From NCBI RefSeq assembly GCF_004402045.1, contig NZ_SOMG01000023.1:62001-126000 (forward strand): DNA of 64,000 bases. Reading direction: 5' to 3'. The translations under genes were made by a program, and so were the position numbers. A model generated the notes under the pieces. That model saw nothing but the letters and a program-made list of their open reading frames with translations. It had not been told where the DNA came from and did not search any database. Each line of letters opens with the position of its first letter. Within the stretch, counting starts at the first letter, position 1. The stretch is from Lelliottia nimipressuralis. GTDB taxonomy: Bacteria; Pseudomonadota; Gammaproteobacteria; Enterobacterales; Enterobacteriaceae. Shown here piece after piece: positions 9,693-19,378 of the stretch.

Positions 9693-10078
9693 TGAAAACA
9701 ACGATTCCGACGCTTAGCGAACAAATGCGCGATGGCAATCTCTTCGCGGAACAGTGTCCTTCACGGGAGGTCCTCAAACACGTGACCAGCCGCTGGGGAG
9801 TACTGATTCTGCTGGCCTTGCGAGAGGGAACGCACCGCTTTAGCGATCTGCGCCGTAAAATGGGTGGGGTAAGCGAAAAGATGCTGTCCCAGTCACTTCA
9901 GGCGCTGGAGCTGGATGGGTTTGTCGATCGCGTATCGTATCCGGTTGTGCCACCGCACGTAGAGTATAGCCTGACGTCGTTGGGTATTGAGGTCAGCGAG
10001 AAAGTCGCCGCGCTGGCGGACTGGATTGAGGTGAATACGCCAAAAGTGATGGCGAATCGGGACGATCGCGCGGCGTAA
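9692..10078 (+). CDS. qorR: HxlR-family redox-sensing regulator QorR (YtfH)
   Basis: 128 residues. The HxlR winged helix begins with CPSREVLKHVTSRWGVLILLAL, whose Cys (residue 22) is the conserved redox-sensitive cysteine of this family. The recognition region is FSDLRRKMGGVSEKMLSQSLQALELDGFV. Divergent from qorB as in E. coli, where the pair is quinone-oxidoreductase and regulator. Expected to repress qorB and itself until the Cys is oxidised by quinones or diamide-type stress (inference from the family). Confidence 0.92.
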   Translation: MKTTIPTLSEQMRDGNLFAEQCPSREVLKHVTSRWGVLILLALREGTHRFSDLRRKMGGVSEKMLSQSLQALELDGFVDRVSYPVVPPHVEYSLTSLGIEVSEKVAALADWIEVNTPKVMANRDDRAA

Positions 10079-10080
10079 AA

Positions 10081-10106
10081 GCCGGGTAAGCGAAGCGCCA
10101 CCCGGC
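10081..10106. repeat. Single REP palindrome between qorR and cpdB
   Basis: GCCGGGTAAGCG-AAGCGCCACCCGGC forms an imperfect REP hairpin in the 38-base gap between convergent genes. It may serve as terminator for one or both. Confidence 0.75.
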
Positions 10107-10116
10107 ACAATCACCG

Positions 10117-12060
10117 CTACTTGCTCAAATCCACCTGATAAATCGCGAACCCGATATCATCCGTCGCCACCTTTTTCATCGGATACTGCGCCTTATCCTT
10201 AATAAACGCGGCTGCCTTATCGGACGGTGACGTTTCAACGCGGATGTCCAGCGGCGTATCGCTGTGGATCGGCGCCAGACGCCAGTTGTTATCCACTGCC
10301 GGGTGAATTTCCCCCGCCTTTTTCGATTCGGCGCTGATCCAGGCTGCCAGCACCGAGCGGTTTTCATCCGGCGAGGCAAAGGCGATGTGGCTATCTCCGG
10401 TACCGGCAAACTTACCGCCGTAGGCGCGATAGTTATTGGTCACGACCAGGAAGGTGGCACTCGGGTCGATCGCCTTGCCGTTGAAGGTCAGGTTTTTGAT
10501 GCGCTCCGCCTGCGGGTTAATCGTCTGACACTCGCCGTCATATTTCGCCGGCTGGGTGACGTCAATCTGGTAATTCACGCCGTCGATTACGTCGAAGTTG
10601 TAGGTGCGGAATCCGTCCCAGTTAATCAGCGACTGCGGCTTACTGCTGTGCGGGTCAATCTGGTTAAACTGTCCGGCAGAGCACTCCAGCCACTCTTTTA
10701 CCTCCTGTCCGGTCGCTTTTACCACCACCAGCGTGTTCGGGTAGAGGTAGAGATCGGCGGCGTTACGGAAGGTCAGCTGGCCCTTTTCGACTTCTACATA
10801 GCTTGCCGGGTCATTCTTGCGCCCGCCTACCTTAAATGGCGCAGCGGCTGAAAGAACCGGCAGTTTTGCCAGATCCGGATCGCCCTGAACAAAGTGTTCG
10901 GCATAGGCTTTCTGTGCCATGTTGACGACCTGGACGGTCGGATCGTCCTGAACCAGCGCCAGGAAGCTGTACATGTTGTCGGCGGATTTGCCGATCGGTT
11001 TGCTGACGAATTCGCGCGTGGCGTTGTGATCGTGCTTCAGCACGTCGACCAGTTTTTTATCTTCCGCCGCCAGTGATTTTTTAGCCGCAGCGTCGTAAAT
11101 CGGGCGCGCTTCGGCTTTTGACTGGGTGACCTTCCAGCTGCCGCCGTCGTTATTCAGCACCAGATCCACCACGCCAAGATGATCGCCCCACATGCCCGGC
11201 ATCACCGACGGCACGCCGTTTAGCGTCCCTTTTTCGATGTCTGCCCCTTTGATGCTGGCAAAATCTTTGCCCGGGAAGACCGCGTGAGCGTGGCCAAACA
11301 GGATCGCGTCAACGCCCGGGACTTCACTCAGGTAGTAAACGGAGTTTTCGGCCATGGCCTGGTATGGATCGGCAGAGAGGCCGGAATGGGCAACGACGAC
11401 AACCAGATCCGCTCCTTTCTCACGCATTTCCGGCACGTATTTACGCGCCGTCTCGGTAATGTCGTTAACGGTGACTTTGCCGCTGAGGTTCGCTTTATCC
11501 CACGTCATAATTTGCGGCGGTACAAAACCGATGTAGCCGATTTTCAGCGTCTGCTTTTTACCGTCCTGGTCAACCACCTCTGTCTTCTTAATCAGGTAAG
11601 GCGTAAAGAGCGGTTTTTGGGTCTTAACGTCGATGATATTGGCGTTAACGTACGGGAATTTGGCGCCTGCCAGCGCGTCATGCAGATACTTCAGACCGTA
11701 GTTGAATTCGTGGTTGCCGAGGTTGCCAACGGTATAGTCCAGCGTGTTCATCGCTTTATAAACAGGGTGGATCTCGCCTTTTTTCAGTCCTTTCGCCGCC
11801 ATGTAATCGCCGAGCGGGCTACCCTGAATAAGATCGCCGTTGTCGACCAGCACGCTATTTTTCACTTCACCGCGCGCGGCGTTGATCAAACTTGCCGTAC
11901 GTACCAGTCCGAATTTTTCCGTAGGGGTATCTTTGTAGTAATCGAAGTCCATCATGTTGCTGTGCAGATCGGTCGTTTCCAGAATACGCAGATCGACCGT
12001 CGCCGCCTGTACGCTCGCTGCAATCAGCGTCGCCAGGAGCGTTGCGCTAAACTTAATCAT
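10117..12060 (-). CDS. cpdB: 2',3'-cyclic-nucleotide 2'-phosphodiesterase/3'-nucleotidase CpdB
   Basis: 647 residues from the ATG at 12060, equal to E. coli CpdB; the frame extends 38 codons upstream but lacks a leader there. Residues 1-19 are a signal peptide ([19 protein letters not shown]). The metallophosphoesterase domain (about 20-370) carries [29 protein letters not shown] and GHAHAVF. The C-terminal nucleotidase domain (about 380-620) binds the base (NNYRAYGG). This periplasmic enzyme lets cells scavenge 2',3'-cyclic nucleotides. Divergent from cysQ. Confidence 0.96.
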   Translation of the reverse strand: MIKFSATLLATLIAASVQAATVDLRILETTDLHSNMMDFDYYKDTPTEKFGLVRTASLINAARGEVKNSVLVDNGDLIQGSPLGDYMAAKGLKKGEIHPVYKAMNTLDYTVGNLGNHEFNYGLKYLHDALAGAKFPYVNANIIDVKTQKPLFTPYLIKKTEVVDQDGKKQTLKIGYIGFVPPQIMTWDKANLSGKVTVNDITETARKYVPEMREKGADLVVVVAHSGLSADPYQAMAENSVYYLSEVPGVDAILFGHAHAVFPGKDFASIKGADIEKGTLNGVPSVMPGMWGDHLGVVDLVLNNDGGSWKVTQSKAEARPIYDAAAKKSLAAEDKKLVDVLKHDHNATREFVSKPIGKSADNMYSFLALVQDDPTVQVVNMAQKAYAEHFVQGDPDLAKLPVLSAAAPFKVGGRKNDPASYVEVEKGQLTFRNAADLYLYPNTLVVVKATGQEVKEWLECSAGQFNQIDPHSSKPQSLINWDGFRTYNFDVIDGVNYQIDVTQPAKYDGECQTINPQAERIKNLTFNGKAIDPSATFLVVTNNYRAYGGKFAGTGDSHIAFASPDENRSVLAAWISAESKKAGEIHPAVDNNWRLAPIHSDTPLDIRVETSPSDKAAAFIKDKAQYPMKKVATDDIGFAIYQVDLSK

Positions 12061-12250
12061 CAGAGGAGTCCTTTTTTCGATCCAGGCCACAAAAGAGTAT
12101 GTATCTATAACGTGTTGCTTACAGAAATGTGAATCCTGACAGAAAAAAGCAACCTGAAACCGGAATTGCTTCACAGATAGCGGAATTGTTCACATTACGA
12201 TATAACTAAAACAAAGAGTTAACCTCACTGCGTTAACAAAGAGGTGGAAA

Positions 12251-12991
12251 ATGCTAGATAAAATTTGTCAGCTCGCACGGGATGCGGGAGATGCCATCAT
12301 GCAGGTCTATGACGGTAATAAACCCATGGAGGTTGTCAGCAAAGCAGACGACTCTCCGGTCACAGCGGCAGATATCGCGGCGCATAAGGTGATCCTGCAA
12401 GGGTTACAGGCCTTAACGCCGGACATTCCTGTTTTGTCTGAAGAAGCACCGCAAAGCTGGGACGAGCGCCAGCACTGGCAGCGTTACTGGCTGGTCGATC
12501 CGCTGGACGGGACAAAAGAGTTCATCAAGCGTAACGGTGAATTCACCGTCAATATTGCCCTGATTGAGAAAGGCAAAGCGGTGCTGGGCGTGGTCTACGC
12601 GCCGGTAATGAACATGATGTACAGCGCCGCAGAAGGGAAGGCCTGGAAGGAAGAGTGCGGCGTGCGTAAGCAGATCCAGGTGCGCGATGCGCGTCCACCG
12701 CTGGTGGTGATTAGCCGCTCGCACAGCGACAGCGAGCTGCAGGAGTATCTGCAACAGTTGGGTGAACACCAGACCACCTCGATTGGCTCATCGCTGAAAT
12801 TCTGCCTGGTGGCGGAAGGCCAGGCGCAGCTGTACCCTCGTTTTGGGCCAACCAACGTCTGGGATACCGCCGCCGGGCATGCCGTTGCCGCGGCCGCCGG
12901 GGCGCATGTTCATGACTGGCAGGGCAAGCCGCTGGACTACACCCCGCGCGAATCATTCCTCAATCCCGGCTTCCGCGTCTCTATTTATTGA
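12251..12991 (+). CDS. cysQ: 3'(2'),5'-bisphosphate nucleotidase CysQ
   Basis: 246 residues of the inositol-monophosphatase-like metal-dependent, lithium-sensitive phosphatase family. Motifs seen are SEEAP (about 60), [12 protein letters not shown] (about 81-92) and [16 protein letters not shown] (near 205-220). CysQ hydrolyses 3'-phosphoadenosine 5'-phosphate from sulfate assimilation to AMP. The start has GAGGTGGAAA upstream. It overlaps the convergent ytfJ gene by 7 bases. The E. coli gene ytfI, between cysQ and ytfJ, is missing. Confidence 0.96.
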   Translation: MLDKICQLARDAGDAIMQVYDGNKPMEVVSKADDSPVTAADIAAHKVILQGLQALTPDIPVLSEEAPQSWDERQHWQRYWLVDPLDGTKEFIKRNGEFTVNIALIEKGKAVLGVVYAPVMNMMYSAAEGKAWKEECGVRKQIQVRDARPPLVVISRSHSDSELQEYLQQLGEHQTTSIGSSLKFCLVAEGQAQLYPRFGPTNVWDTAAGHAVAAAAGAHVHDWQGKPLDYTPRESFLNPGFRVSIY

Positions 12992-13542
12992 GCCAGCAGC
13001 TTATGCAGCAGGTCGACAACCTGCTGCACCTCTTCCTGGGTTAACGCACCGTCTTTCACCCACTGTACGCGACCCTCTTTATCCAGCACGATAATCGCGG
13101 AGCTCTCTTCCTCCAGCTGCCAGGCTTTACGCGTCACGCCGTTGCTGTCGACAATAAATTGCGACCACGGGTAGAGTTGTTTATTGCTCTCAAGGCTTGA
13201 GCGCACAAACATCCCGGAGCCAGGAATGGCGTCATCGGTATTAACAATGGTGGTCGTCTGGTAGCGGTCATGAGGGAATTTTGCGGCCTTGATCGCTTCC
13301 ACCAGGTTGGCATTTTTCTCTTTTGCGGATGTACGACCGGCAATATGTTGTACAACTCTCACTTTGCCTGCGAGCTGCGCGCTATTCCAGGGTTTGTAGC
13401 TAAACTTATCATTGTCGAGAATCAATTCTCCCCGGTCAGCAATGCCGACTGGCGGTACACGTTGTCCTTTTTCAATACTGTGAGCGCAAGCCCACAGAGG
13501 CAGCAGCAGGCAGGCTGCCGCAAGGATATTACGTAGGGTCAT
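12985..13542 (-). CDS. ytfJ: YtfJ-family periplasmic protein
   Basis: 185 residues with a signal peptide (about 1-20, [20 protein letters not shown]). The mature part is thioredoxin-like (YtfJ_HI0045 family; [51 protein letters not shown]), but no CxxC pair is visible, so disulfide exchange is not supported. Function unknown. Tail-to-tail with cysQ, overlapping by 7 bases. Confidence 0.9.
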   Translation of the reverse strand: MTLRNILAAACLLLPLWACAHSIEKGQRVPPVGIADRGELILDNDKFSYKPWNSAQLAGKVRVVQHIAGRTSAKEKNANLVEAIKAAKFPHDRYQTTTIVNTDDAIPGSGMFVRSSLESNKQLYPWSQFIVDSNGVTRKAWQLEEESSAIIVLDKEGRVQWVKDGALTQEEVQQVVDLLHKLLAQ

Positions 13543-13866
13543 GGCGTTTCCTTATTGTTTGCAGGTGATCCGACCACTTGGTCATACGCTTTTAATGATA
13601 AGTGCGATCAATGTGGTTTTCCCGCAATCCCGATGCCAGTTTGCGGGTCAACGCACATATCCATGAAAAAACGACGGCTTATACTGCCCTTAGTGACGGT
13701 TTGCAAAGATTATTCTGAATAATTGTAATCAAACGGTAAATAAACTTATGCATACTGGGTAACAACGTAGTTCTGGTCTATAGTCATTGGGCATTAAAAT
13801 TTGCGCTCAGGACAGTCGGGCCGATTGTGGCACCGCAAGAGCGTATGATTCGCAGGAGATACAAGA
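13543..13866. promoter_or_regulatory. ytfJ-ytfK divergent intergenic region
   Basis: 324 bases without a credible gene. A possible ytfK -10 sequence TATAGT lies at 13779-13784, with no good -35 partner, which would suit an activator-dependent promoter. In E. coli ytfK responds to phosphate starvation (PhoB), but I could not find a convincing pair of Pho-box repeats by eye. Confidence 0.35.
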
Positions 13867-14073
13867 ATGAAAATTTTCCAACGCTACAACCCGCTTCAGG
13901 TGGCGAAGTACGTGAAGATCCTGTTCCGTGGACGGTTGTATATCAAGGATGTTGGCGCTTTTGAGTTTGATAAGGGCAAGATCCTTGTCCCAAAAGTGAA
14001 GGACAAACAGCACCTGTCTGTGATGTCCGAAGTCAACCGTCAGGTTATGCGTCTGCAAACTGAGATGGCTTAA
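13867..14073 (+). CDS. ytfK: YtfK, stringent-response modulator
   Basis: 68 residues ([20 protein letters not shown]...VMRLQTEMA), the length of E. coli YtfK (DUF1107). In E. coli this small protein binds SpoT and shifts it toward (p)ppGpp synthesis under phosphate or fatty-acid starvation. CAGGAG lies 11 bases before the ATG. Single-gene unit followed by a terminator shared with convergent ytfL. Confidence 0.93.
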   Translation: MKIFQRYNPLQVAKYVKILFRGRLYIKDVGAFEFDKGKILVPKVKDKQHLSVMSEVNRQVMRLQTEMA

Positions 14074-14100
14074 CCAACGTGCTATGCAGTAGTTAAAAAG

Positions 14101-14121
14101 ACGGCTCCCGATGGGAGCCGT
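14101..14121. terminator. Terminator hairpin between ytfK and ytfL
   Basis: ACGGCTCCC...GGGAGCCGT forms a 9-bp stem with a 3-base loop between convergent genes. AAAAAG precedes it (T run for the minus strand); on the plus strand it is followed by TGATGTTTG. Probably bidirectional. Confidence 0.75.
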
Positions 14122-14143
14122 TGATGTTTGTGGGGGAGGAACC

Positions 14144-15481
14144 TTACGCGGACACCTTCTCTTCCGCATCTGGCAGCTTCGGCACCAGTACGGTCGGTTT
14201 GTTGTCGATACGCGTCACCAGCAGCTGGTCGATGCGGTAGTTATCAATATCTACCACCTCAAACTTGTAGCCGGAGAACTTCACCGAGTCGGTACGTTTC
14301 GGGATTTTACGCAGCATAAACATCATAAAGCCGCCGATGGTTTCGTAATTACCGGACTGCGGGAACTCGTCGATATCCAGCACGCGCATCACGTCTTCTA
14401 TCGGCGTACCGCCATCAATCAGCCATGAATTCTCGTCACGCTGAACAATCTGCTCTTCCAGCCCCTGACCAACGAGATCGCCCATCAGCGTGGTCATCAC
14501 GTCGTTGAGGGTGATAATACCCACCACCAGCGCGTATTCGTTCATGATAACCGCGAAGTCTTCCCCGGCGGTTTTGAAACTTTCCAGCGCTTCTGAGAGC
14601 GTCAGGGTGTCCGGTACAATGAGGGTATTACGGATCTGTACGCCGCTGTTGAGCGCCAGGCTTTGGTTAGCCAGTACGCGGTTCAGCAGGTCTTTGGAGT
14701 CGACGTAACCGATGATATGGTCGATATCCTCATTACAGACCAGGAACTTAGAGTGCGGATGCTCCGCCACTTTGTTCTTCAGGCTCTGCTCGTCTTCGTG
14801 TAAATCGAACCAGATAATGTTCTCACGGCCCGTCATGGAAGAGGGCACCGTACGGGATTCCAGTTCGAATACGTTCTCAATCAGCTCGTGTTCCTGCTTA
14901 CGCAGTACCCCGGCCAGCGCGCCGGCCTCCACGACCGCATAAATGTCGTCAGACGTGATGTCGTCTTTACGCACCATTGGCAGCTTGAAGATGCGGAAAA
15001 TCACGTTTGCCAGACCGTTGAAGAACCACACCAGCGGACGAAACACGTACAGACAGAAGCGCATCGGGTTGATGATACGCAAAGCTACAGCTTCTGGCGC
15101 AATCATACCGATGCGTTTCGGGGTCAGGTCAGCGAAGAGGATGAACAGCCCGGTCACCAGCGAGAAGGAGAGAATAAAGCTCAGCTGTTCGGCCAGTTCA
15201 ACGGACATGTACTTAACAAAGAGACTATAAAACGCCGGAGAAAACGCCGCATCGCCCACGATACCGCCGAGAATGGCGACCGCGTTCAGGCCAATCTGCA
15301 CCACGGTGAAGAACATACCGGGGTTTTCCTGCATTTTGAGAATGCGTGAGGCGTTGATGTTGCCTTCGTCTGCAAGCAGCTTCAGTTTGATTTTACGGGA
15401 TGCGGCCAGCGAGATCTCAGATATCGAGAAAAATGCACTGACGGCAATAAGACAAAGTATTACTAAAATACTGTTTAACAT
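14144..15481 (-). CDS. ytfL: CNNM/CorC-type membrane protein YtfL (PaeA)
   Basis: 445 residues in three parts. An N-terminal DUF21/CNNM transmembrane domain (about 1-190, four hydrophobic segments, starting MLNSILVILCLIAVSAFFSISE) precedes paired CBS domains (about 205-330, MTGRENIIWFDLHED, NTLIVPDTLTLSEALESF) and a C-terminal CorC_HlyC domain (about 345-430). The E. coli and Salmonella orthologue was reported as PaeA, protecting stationary cells from cadaverine and putrescine stress. It is the last backbone gene before an accessory segment. Confidence 0.92.
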   Translation of the reverse strand: MLNSILVILCLIAVSAFFSISEISLAASRKIKLKLLADEGNINASRILKMQENPGMFFTVVQIGLNAVAILGGIVGDAAFSPAFYSLFVKYMSVELAEQLSFILSFSLVTGLFILFADLTPKRIGMIAPEAVALRIINPMRFCLYVFRPLVWFFNGLANVIFRIFKLPMVRKDDITSDDIYAVVEAGALAGVLRKQEHELIENVFELESRTVPSSMTGRENIIWFDLHEDEQSLKNKVAEHPHSKFLVCNEDIDHIIGYVDSKDLLNRVLANQSLALNSGVQIRNTLIVPDTLTLSEALESFKTAGEDFAVIMNEYALVVGIITLNDVMTTLMGDLVGQGLEEQIVQRDENSWLIDGGTPIEDVMRVLDIDEFPQSGNYETIGGFMMFMLRKIPKRTDSVKFSGYKFEVVDIDNYRIDQLLVTRIDNKPTVLVPKLPDAEEKVSA

Positions 15482-15858
15482 AGTTTATCCGGCTTCTCGC
15501 CAGATCCTCAGAAGGGGAGTTGATACCATTTGTGTGAAGACACATTGAACGTCAGCTCGTAGCGTTGAGCCGATTATTTCAGCGGTAGTATAGCGTAAAG
15601 AGATGTAAATCTGCCAGAGGTCACATTTTGGTGTTGATGCCCCGATTAGTGTGGTCTTTGGAATTTTCTGGGGAACTTCTACGGATAAGCCTACGACTGG
15701 ATAAAACTGGGCTCAGTGACGTGCCATAAAGCCTACAGGAGCCTTTATAAGACACTCTCAACTATTGGAAAATCCATGAGTAGCAGGGCAAAACAATCAT
15801 TTGTTTTCAAGAGGATGCGGTTATAAAATGCGCAGATCGTTACCAAATGGAGTTGGTT
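15482..15858. other. Junction between ytfL and the accessory segment
   Basis: 377 bases without a supported gene. A likely ytfL -10 (TATACT on the minus strand, 15587-15592) marks the backbone end. From about 15600 the sequence resembles neither ytfL nor the msrA upstream region, so this is the left boundary of foreign DNA. A short open stretch ending at about 15730 (VLMPRLVWSLEFSGELL) could be remnant coding sequence but I cannot name it. No tRNA or attachment repeat was seen. Confidence 0.4.
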
Positions 15859-16560
15859 ATGAGTTTTAGCTTACCGGGATTTAACTTGTTCTACCTCTCA
15901 AGGGATAACCTTGAACCAGAAAAGTATGAATTGATAACTCGCCCTTCTGTCACATGGGATTACATTAGCCAGGAGTATGAGTTTGATGACAGATATCGCG
16001 ATCATTATCACGTTGAAGGGCTCAGGCCACGACCATCATATTCGCGTAGCTACGCTTATCAGAACAATCATTCTAATGGATTCAACACAGAAAGACGGCT
16101 GAGATACCTGGTCTTCAGAGGTGAAGTTGTGATGTTAAACCGTTACGGTTCCCCTGGAGAGCTTTTCTATATCGATGAAGAAGGGCAGCTTATCTGTAAG
16201 AATTACCATGTGTTTGAAATGAACGGGGCTGAACAGATCCTGCGAGAGTACAGGAATTCTGTCGGATGCAGGTACCACCGTACAGGAAAGTCCCGCCCAA
16301 CTTCGTTTGCATTATCTTTCTCAGGTGGAACATTAGCATCAGCTTCTGAGCCGTCATACCAGACAATTAACAGCAAGGCCGCAGGTCGTTTACTGGCTGC
16401 TGGCGGTGTCTACAATGGTAACGTTGAGGGCTTCAGGAAAACAGCTGAGCAGTTAGGTGGAGATGCTGTTAAGGGGTATGAACAAGTACTAAATGAACAA
16501 ACGGCTGGTACAGTTATTGTTGCGGCTTCAATTCTGTTAGCGAAACGACCTAATAGTTAG
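15859..16560 (+). CDS. N-terminal part of a split HNH-type toxin gene
   Basis: 233 residues from ATG 15859 (GGAG eight bases upstream; an ATG at 15847 adds four residues). I do not recognise the first about 160 residues, rich in Tyr, Arg and Asp with no signal peptide. Residues about 175-228 (AAGRLLAAGGVYNGNVEGFRKT, EQTAGTVIVAASILLAKRP) resemble the linker that precedes nuclease domains in polymorphic toxins. The frame stops at TAG 16558-16560, and the same frame then continues for 147 codons as the HNH domain. I therefore read this as the front half of a gene broken by one nonsense codon. Confidence 0.6.
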   Translation: MSFSLPGFNLFYLSRDNLEPEKYELITRPSVTWDYISQEYEFDDRYRDHYHVEGLRPRPSYSRSYAYQNNHSNGFNTERRLRYLVFRGEVVMLNRYGSPGELFYIDEEGQLICKNYHVFEMNGAEQILREYRNSVGCRYHRTGKSRPTSFALSFSGGTLASASEPSYQTINSKAAGRLLAAGGVYNGNVEGFRKTAEQLGGDAVKGYEQVLNEQTAGTVIVAASILLAKRPNS

Positions 16561-17001
16561 TCTTTTGACGAAGTGTATAGTTACTTAGGCAAAGTAAGGG
16601 GAGAAACAAAACTATTAGATAATATAGAAGTAAAAGAAATAAACTACATAAAACGAGATCCCTCTGAAACTATGTTACTGAGAAAAGAATTTAATAATAC
16701 AGTGAGGAGGAAATTCCTTAATCAATTATCCAATTCCTCAGATGCAGCTAACGTCTTCGAACCTTCGGATTTGTTTAAAATGAGTAAGGGTACAGTACCA
16801 GATGGCTGGGAAGTTCATCATAAACTACCATTGGATGATGGTGGCACAAATGCCTTTGAAAACCTTTCATTAATTGAAAAAGAACCGTTTCATAAGGTGT
16901 TAACAAATATGCAGAGAACATCGACAAGAGGTATGCTTCCGGGAGAGAGCAAAGTAACTCCATGGGTTATGCCTACTGGCTCGATTTATCCGCTTAAATA
17001 A
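16561..17001 (+). pseudogene. C-terminal HNH nuclease toxin domain separated by an in-frame stop
   Basis: 146 codons in the same frame as the preceding gene, beginning directly after its TAG. The core is a clear HNH/endonuclease-VII type finger (W at 16807-16809, HH at 16816-16821): GWEVHHKLPLDDGGTN, then AFENLSLIEKEPFHKV. This layout is typical of C-terminal DNase toxins of Rhs, CDI or T6SS effectors. The first available start (GTG at 16573) has no ribosome-binding site, so independent expression is unlikely. The DNA is AT-rich, unlike the flanks. A sequencing error at 16558 would restore one 380-residue protein. Confidence 0.65.
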
Positions 17002-17002
17002 T

Positions 17003-17512
17003 TTGATGGGTATGAAAATGAAATCAAATGTAACAGATATGCTAATCGAATTAAGAAAAATGATGACCGATTTAGAGTACCCAATCGAGAAACCTATTAA
17101 CGCATCATTTCTTGATAGTCTAACAAAAGGACGCAGAAAAACCGCATCACCAATACTGGACCAAATCGGAAATGAAACTTGTCTTCTTTTAGTTAATCAA
17201 CTTGATTATACTACATTCATCGAAACAATGGATGGATTTGAGTATAACGGGCTGACAATGTTCAGTTTATCAATCCCAGAACCAATAGTTAAAAACTTGT
17301 TCATTATGAATGAGTTTTATCGCAATAATGATTATTTAGACCCCGAATTACAAGAGCGATTAGTTATTGGGGAGGATGGAATGTCATTGTTTACTTATGA
17401 TACAAAAATGAATTTATTTCAAATTCGTGACAATGCCTCTACAGAGTCGATATATGGTTCCTTTGATAATTTCAATGACTTTTTGAGTGAAATACTTGAC
17501 TCCGTAAAATAA
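17003..17512 (+). CDS. Probable SUKH/YrhA-like immunity protein
   Basis: Up to 169 residues; the true start may be the first or second ATG (MMGMKM...). The C-terminal half (IGEDGMSLFTYDTKMNLFQIRDNASTESIYGSFDNFNDFLSEIL) has the SUKH/SMI1 pattern common in nuclease immunity proteins. It starts one base after the HNH stop codon, the classic toxin-immunity arrangement. Strongly AT-rich (a sampled 60-base line has 20 G/C). The frame is intact although the toxin is broken. Assignment rests on context plus the weak SUKH pattern. Confidence 0.6.
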   Translation: MMGMKMKSNVTDMLIELRKMMTDLEYPIEKPINASFLDSLTKGRRKTASPILDQIGNETCLLLVNQLDYTTFIETMDGFEYNGLTMFSLSIPEPIVKNLFIMNEFYRNNDYLDPELQERLVIGEDGMSLFTYDTKMNLFQIRDNASTESIYGSFDNFNDFLSEILDSVK

Positions 17513-17524
17513 ACATTATTTCAG

Positions 17525-17582
17525 TGAATCTAAATCCACTTATAGGCCTAACCTTACAGGTAGTTTTAGGGATTTAGATTCA
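17525..17582. repeat. 13-bp perfect inverted repeat after the immunity gene
   Basis: TGAATCTAAATCC (17525-17537) and GGATTTAGATTCA (17570-17582) are exact reverse complements separated by 32 bases, starting 13 bases after the immunity gene stop. It could be a terminator stem or the scar of a mobile element. There is no T run directly after it. Confidence 0.6.
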
Positions 17583-17719
17583 TAAGTATGTCATTGATTT
17601 AGCGATGTTTTTTTATCTCGATAAAGTTACCAACCTTTAGTTCGAAAAATAATCGAAACCCAGTCCGCCTGTAAGTATCCCGCATAATCGTGCCATTCAC
17701 ATTTTTGGCATAAAACAGA

Positions 17720-17742
17720 CCGGACAGCATGGCGCTGTCCGG
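17720..17742 (-). terminator. Terminator of the Gfo/Idh-transporter operon
   Basis: CCGGACAGC and GCTGTCCGG form a 9-bp stem with a 5-base loop. Read on the minus strand it is followed by TCTGTTTTATG, giving a plausible rho-independent terminator 10 bases after the transporter gene stop. The rest of 17583-17719 is AT-rich and holds nothing I recognise. Confidence 0.7.
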
Positions 17743-17751
17743 GACGAGGGG

Positions 17752-19299
17752 TTATTTCGCGGTGGATAAACGGGCGTTTCCTTCCGCCCGTCGTGCGGCA
17801 TCGCCTCCCCAGACCTGGTCATACTCATAGCCTGTGAGCTGTTTGATCACCACGCGGGTCCTCGCGTCGCAGTCGCGGTAATCACCGCCCAGCTTACGGC
17901 GTGCAATCTCCTTAAGGAGCAGCTTATGCGTCTCGCGGGTGAGCTTGAACTTGTAGGTAGTAAAGAAGCTTACCGCCAGCAGGGCTGCCGTCGCGAAAAT
18001 CATCAGGCCTATAATCGCCCCGAGCGCGCTTTCAGGCTGCGCGCCGCTGCCCTTCACAAAGCCGGACTCCTGCAGCACCAGGCCAATAATCATAATCGCA
18101 ATCGCCACGGTGCTTTTGCGGGTCAGGACCATCACGCCGGCAAAAATACCTTCGCGGCGCTGCTGGGTCACCATTTCGTCAATATCCGGAATGAAGCTGT
18201 AGATGTTCCACGGTATGTAATAGAGACCAGAGCGGGCGGCGCCGAGCAGGATAAAGACCGCCGAGAACAGCAGCGTCGGCACCTGGGTTTTGGTCAGGTA
18301 GACCGTAAACAGGAAGGCCAGTACCAGGAAAATACAGCTGTAGGAAAGACGCAGGGCGGCAGACGGCGTCATGTTCAGACGGTTCAACAGCAGCATAAAT
18401 CCATACGTGCCGGGCACCGAGGCGAAAGCCGCAATGCTTAGCCAACCCGACACGGCAGCCGCATCCTGGCTCAGGCAATAAACGACATAATAAGTAAAGA
18501 CCGACCCGAAGACGTCCATCGCCGTAAACGAAAAAATATAAATAATAATGTGCAGGCGGAACGCGCGAATACGGAAGGAGGAAAAGAGATCCAGCACCAG
18601 ATATTTCAGGTGATTGAGTATCCCGCTGCTGCGATGATTCTCTACTTTAAACGTGGACTCCTGTTGCACATCCTTCGCTTCCCAGGTGGTGTACCAGGTA
18701 ATAAATACCGCAAGGCAGAATACGCAGGAGAATATCAACCCGGTGAGGGTATAGGTAAACGGGTTATCTTTACCGGTGAACTGCATAATCACGCCCGGAA
18801 CGGAAACCGCAAGAAAACCGCCCAGCTGGGAGCAGATCATGCGCACGCCGGAAAGACGGCTACGCTCTTCATACCGGTTTGTCATCTCAGCCGCCAGGGT
18901 CTCCCAGGGCACCAGCACCATCGCCGACAGCAATTCAATCGAGAGGTAGGTGCCCAGGTAATACCAGTAGCCCATGTCCGTCAGCCACAGCAGGGCATAC
19001 AAAAACATTAACGGGGAACTGAGCAATAAAAAGAAGCGGCGACGGCCAAATTTACGCCCAAGCCAGGTATCGCCGAAATTATCGGTGATATATCCCATAA
19101 TCGGGCTTAATAGCGCATCAATTACGCGGGCAATGGCAAATATAGAGCCCGCTTCAATCACCGAGAGTCCGCAATAGGTGGTGTAAAAAAAGAGCAGCCA
19201 GGTGCCGATAATAGTAAACGCACCCCCGCCAAACAGATCGGTTACGCCGTAGCCAAGCGCCACGCCATAACCCACTCTACGTTCAGTTGGTTTGACCAT
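17752..19299 (-). CDS. GPH-family (MFS) sugar:cation symporter
   Basis: 515 residues with about 12 hydrophobic spans. The N-terminus (GYGVALGYGVTDLFGGGAFTIIGTWLLFFYTTY) and the loop GRKFGRRRFFLLLSSPLMF fit the glycoside-pentoside-hexuronide:cation symporter family (YicJ/MelB/XynP type). A charged C-terminal tail of about 60 residues is cytoplasmic. It is the last gene of a five-gene operon behind four Gfo/Idh/MocA genes, so it probably imports the sugar or glycoside that they oxidise. The substrate cannot be told. Confidence 0.85.
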   Translation of the reverse strand: MVKPTERRVGYGVALGYGVTDLFGGGAFTIIGTWLLFFYTTYCGLSVIEAGSIFAIARVIDALLSPIMGYITDNFGDTWLGRKFGRRRFFLLLSSPLMFLYALLWLTDMGYWYYLGTYLSIELLSAMVLVPWETLAAEMTNRYEERSRLSGVRMICSQLGGFLAVSVPGVIMQFTGKDNPFTYTLTGLIFSCVFCLAVFITWYTTWEAKDVQQESTFKVENHRSSGILNHLKYLVLDLFSSFRIRAFRLHIIIYIFSFTAMDVFGSVFTYYVVYCLSQDAAAVSGWLSIAAFASVPGTYGFMLLLNRLNMTPSAALRLSYSCIFLVLAFLFTVYLTKTQVPTLLFSAVFILLGAARSGLYYIPWNIYSFIPDIDEMVTQQRREGIFAGVMVLTRKSTVAIAIMIIGLVLQESGFVKGSGAQPESALGAIIGLMIFATAALLAVSFFTTYKFKLTRETHKLLLKEIARRKLGGDYRDCDARTRVVIKQLTGYEYDQVWGGDAARRAEGNARLSTAK

Positions 19300-19378
19300 A
19301 ATAATTTCCAGTGTAGGGTAATGATTAACCCGTATTTCCGGGTCGTTTTTTATTTACTGCTGGAATACAAATTACGTT

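Noticed and set aside
12061..12174. N-terminal extension of cpdB
   Set aside because: The extension would bury the signal peptide 38 residues inside the protein; the ATG at 12060 gives the expected exported form.
13560..13866. PhoB box upstream of ytfK
   Set aside because: E. coli ytfK is phosphate-regulated, but no pair of CTGTCAT-like repeats 11 bases apart could be found here by eye.
16573..17001. HNH protein as an independent gene from GTG 16573
   Set aside because: No ribosome-binding site before the GTG, and the same frame continues upstream through a single TAG, so a split gene explains it better.
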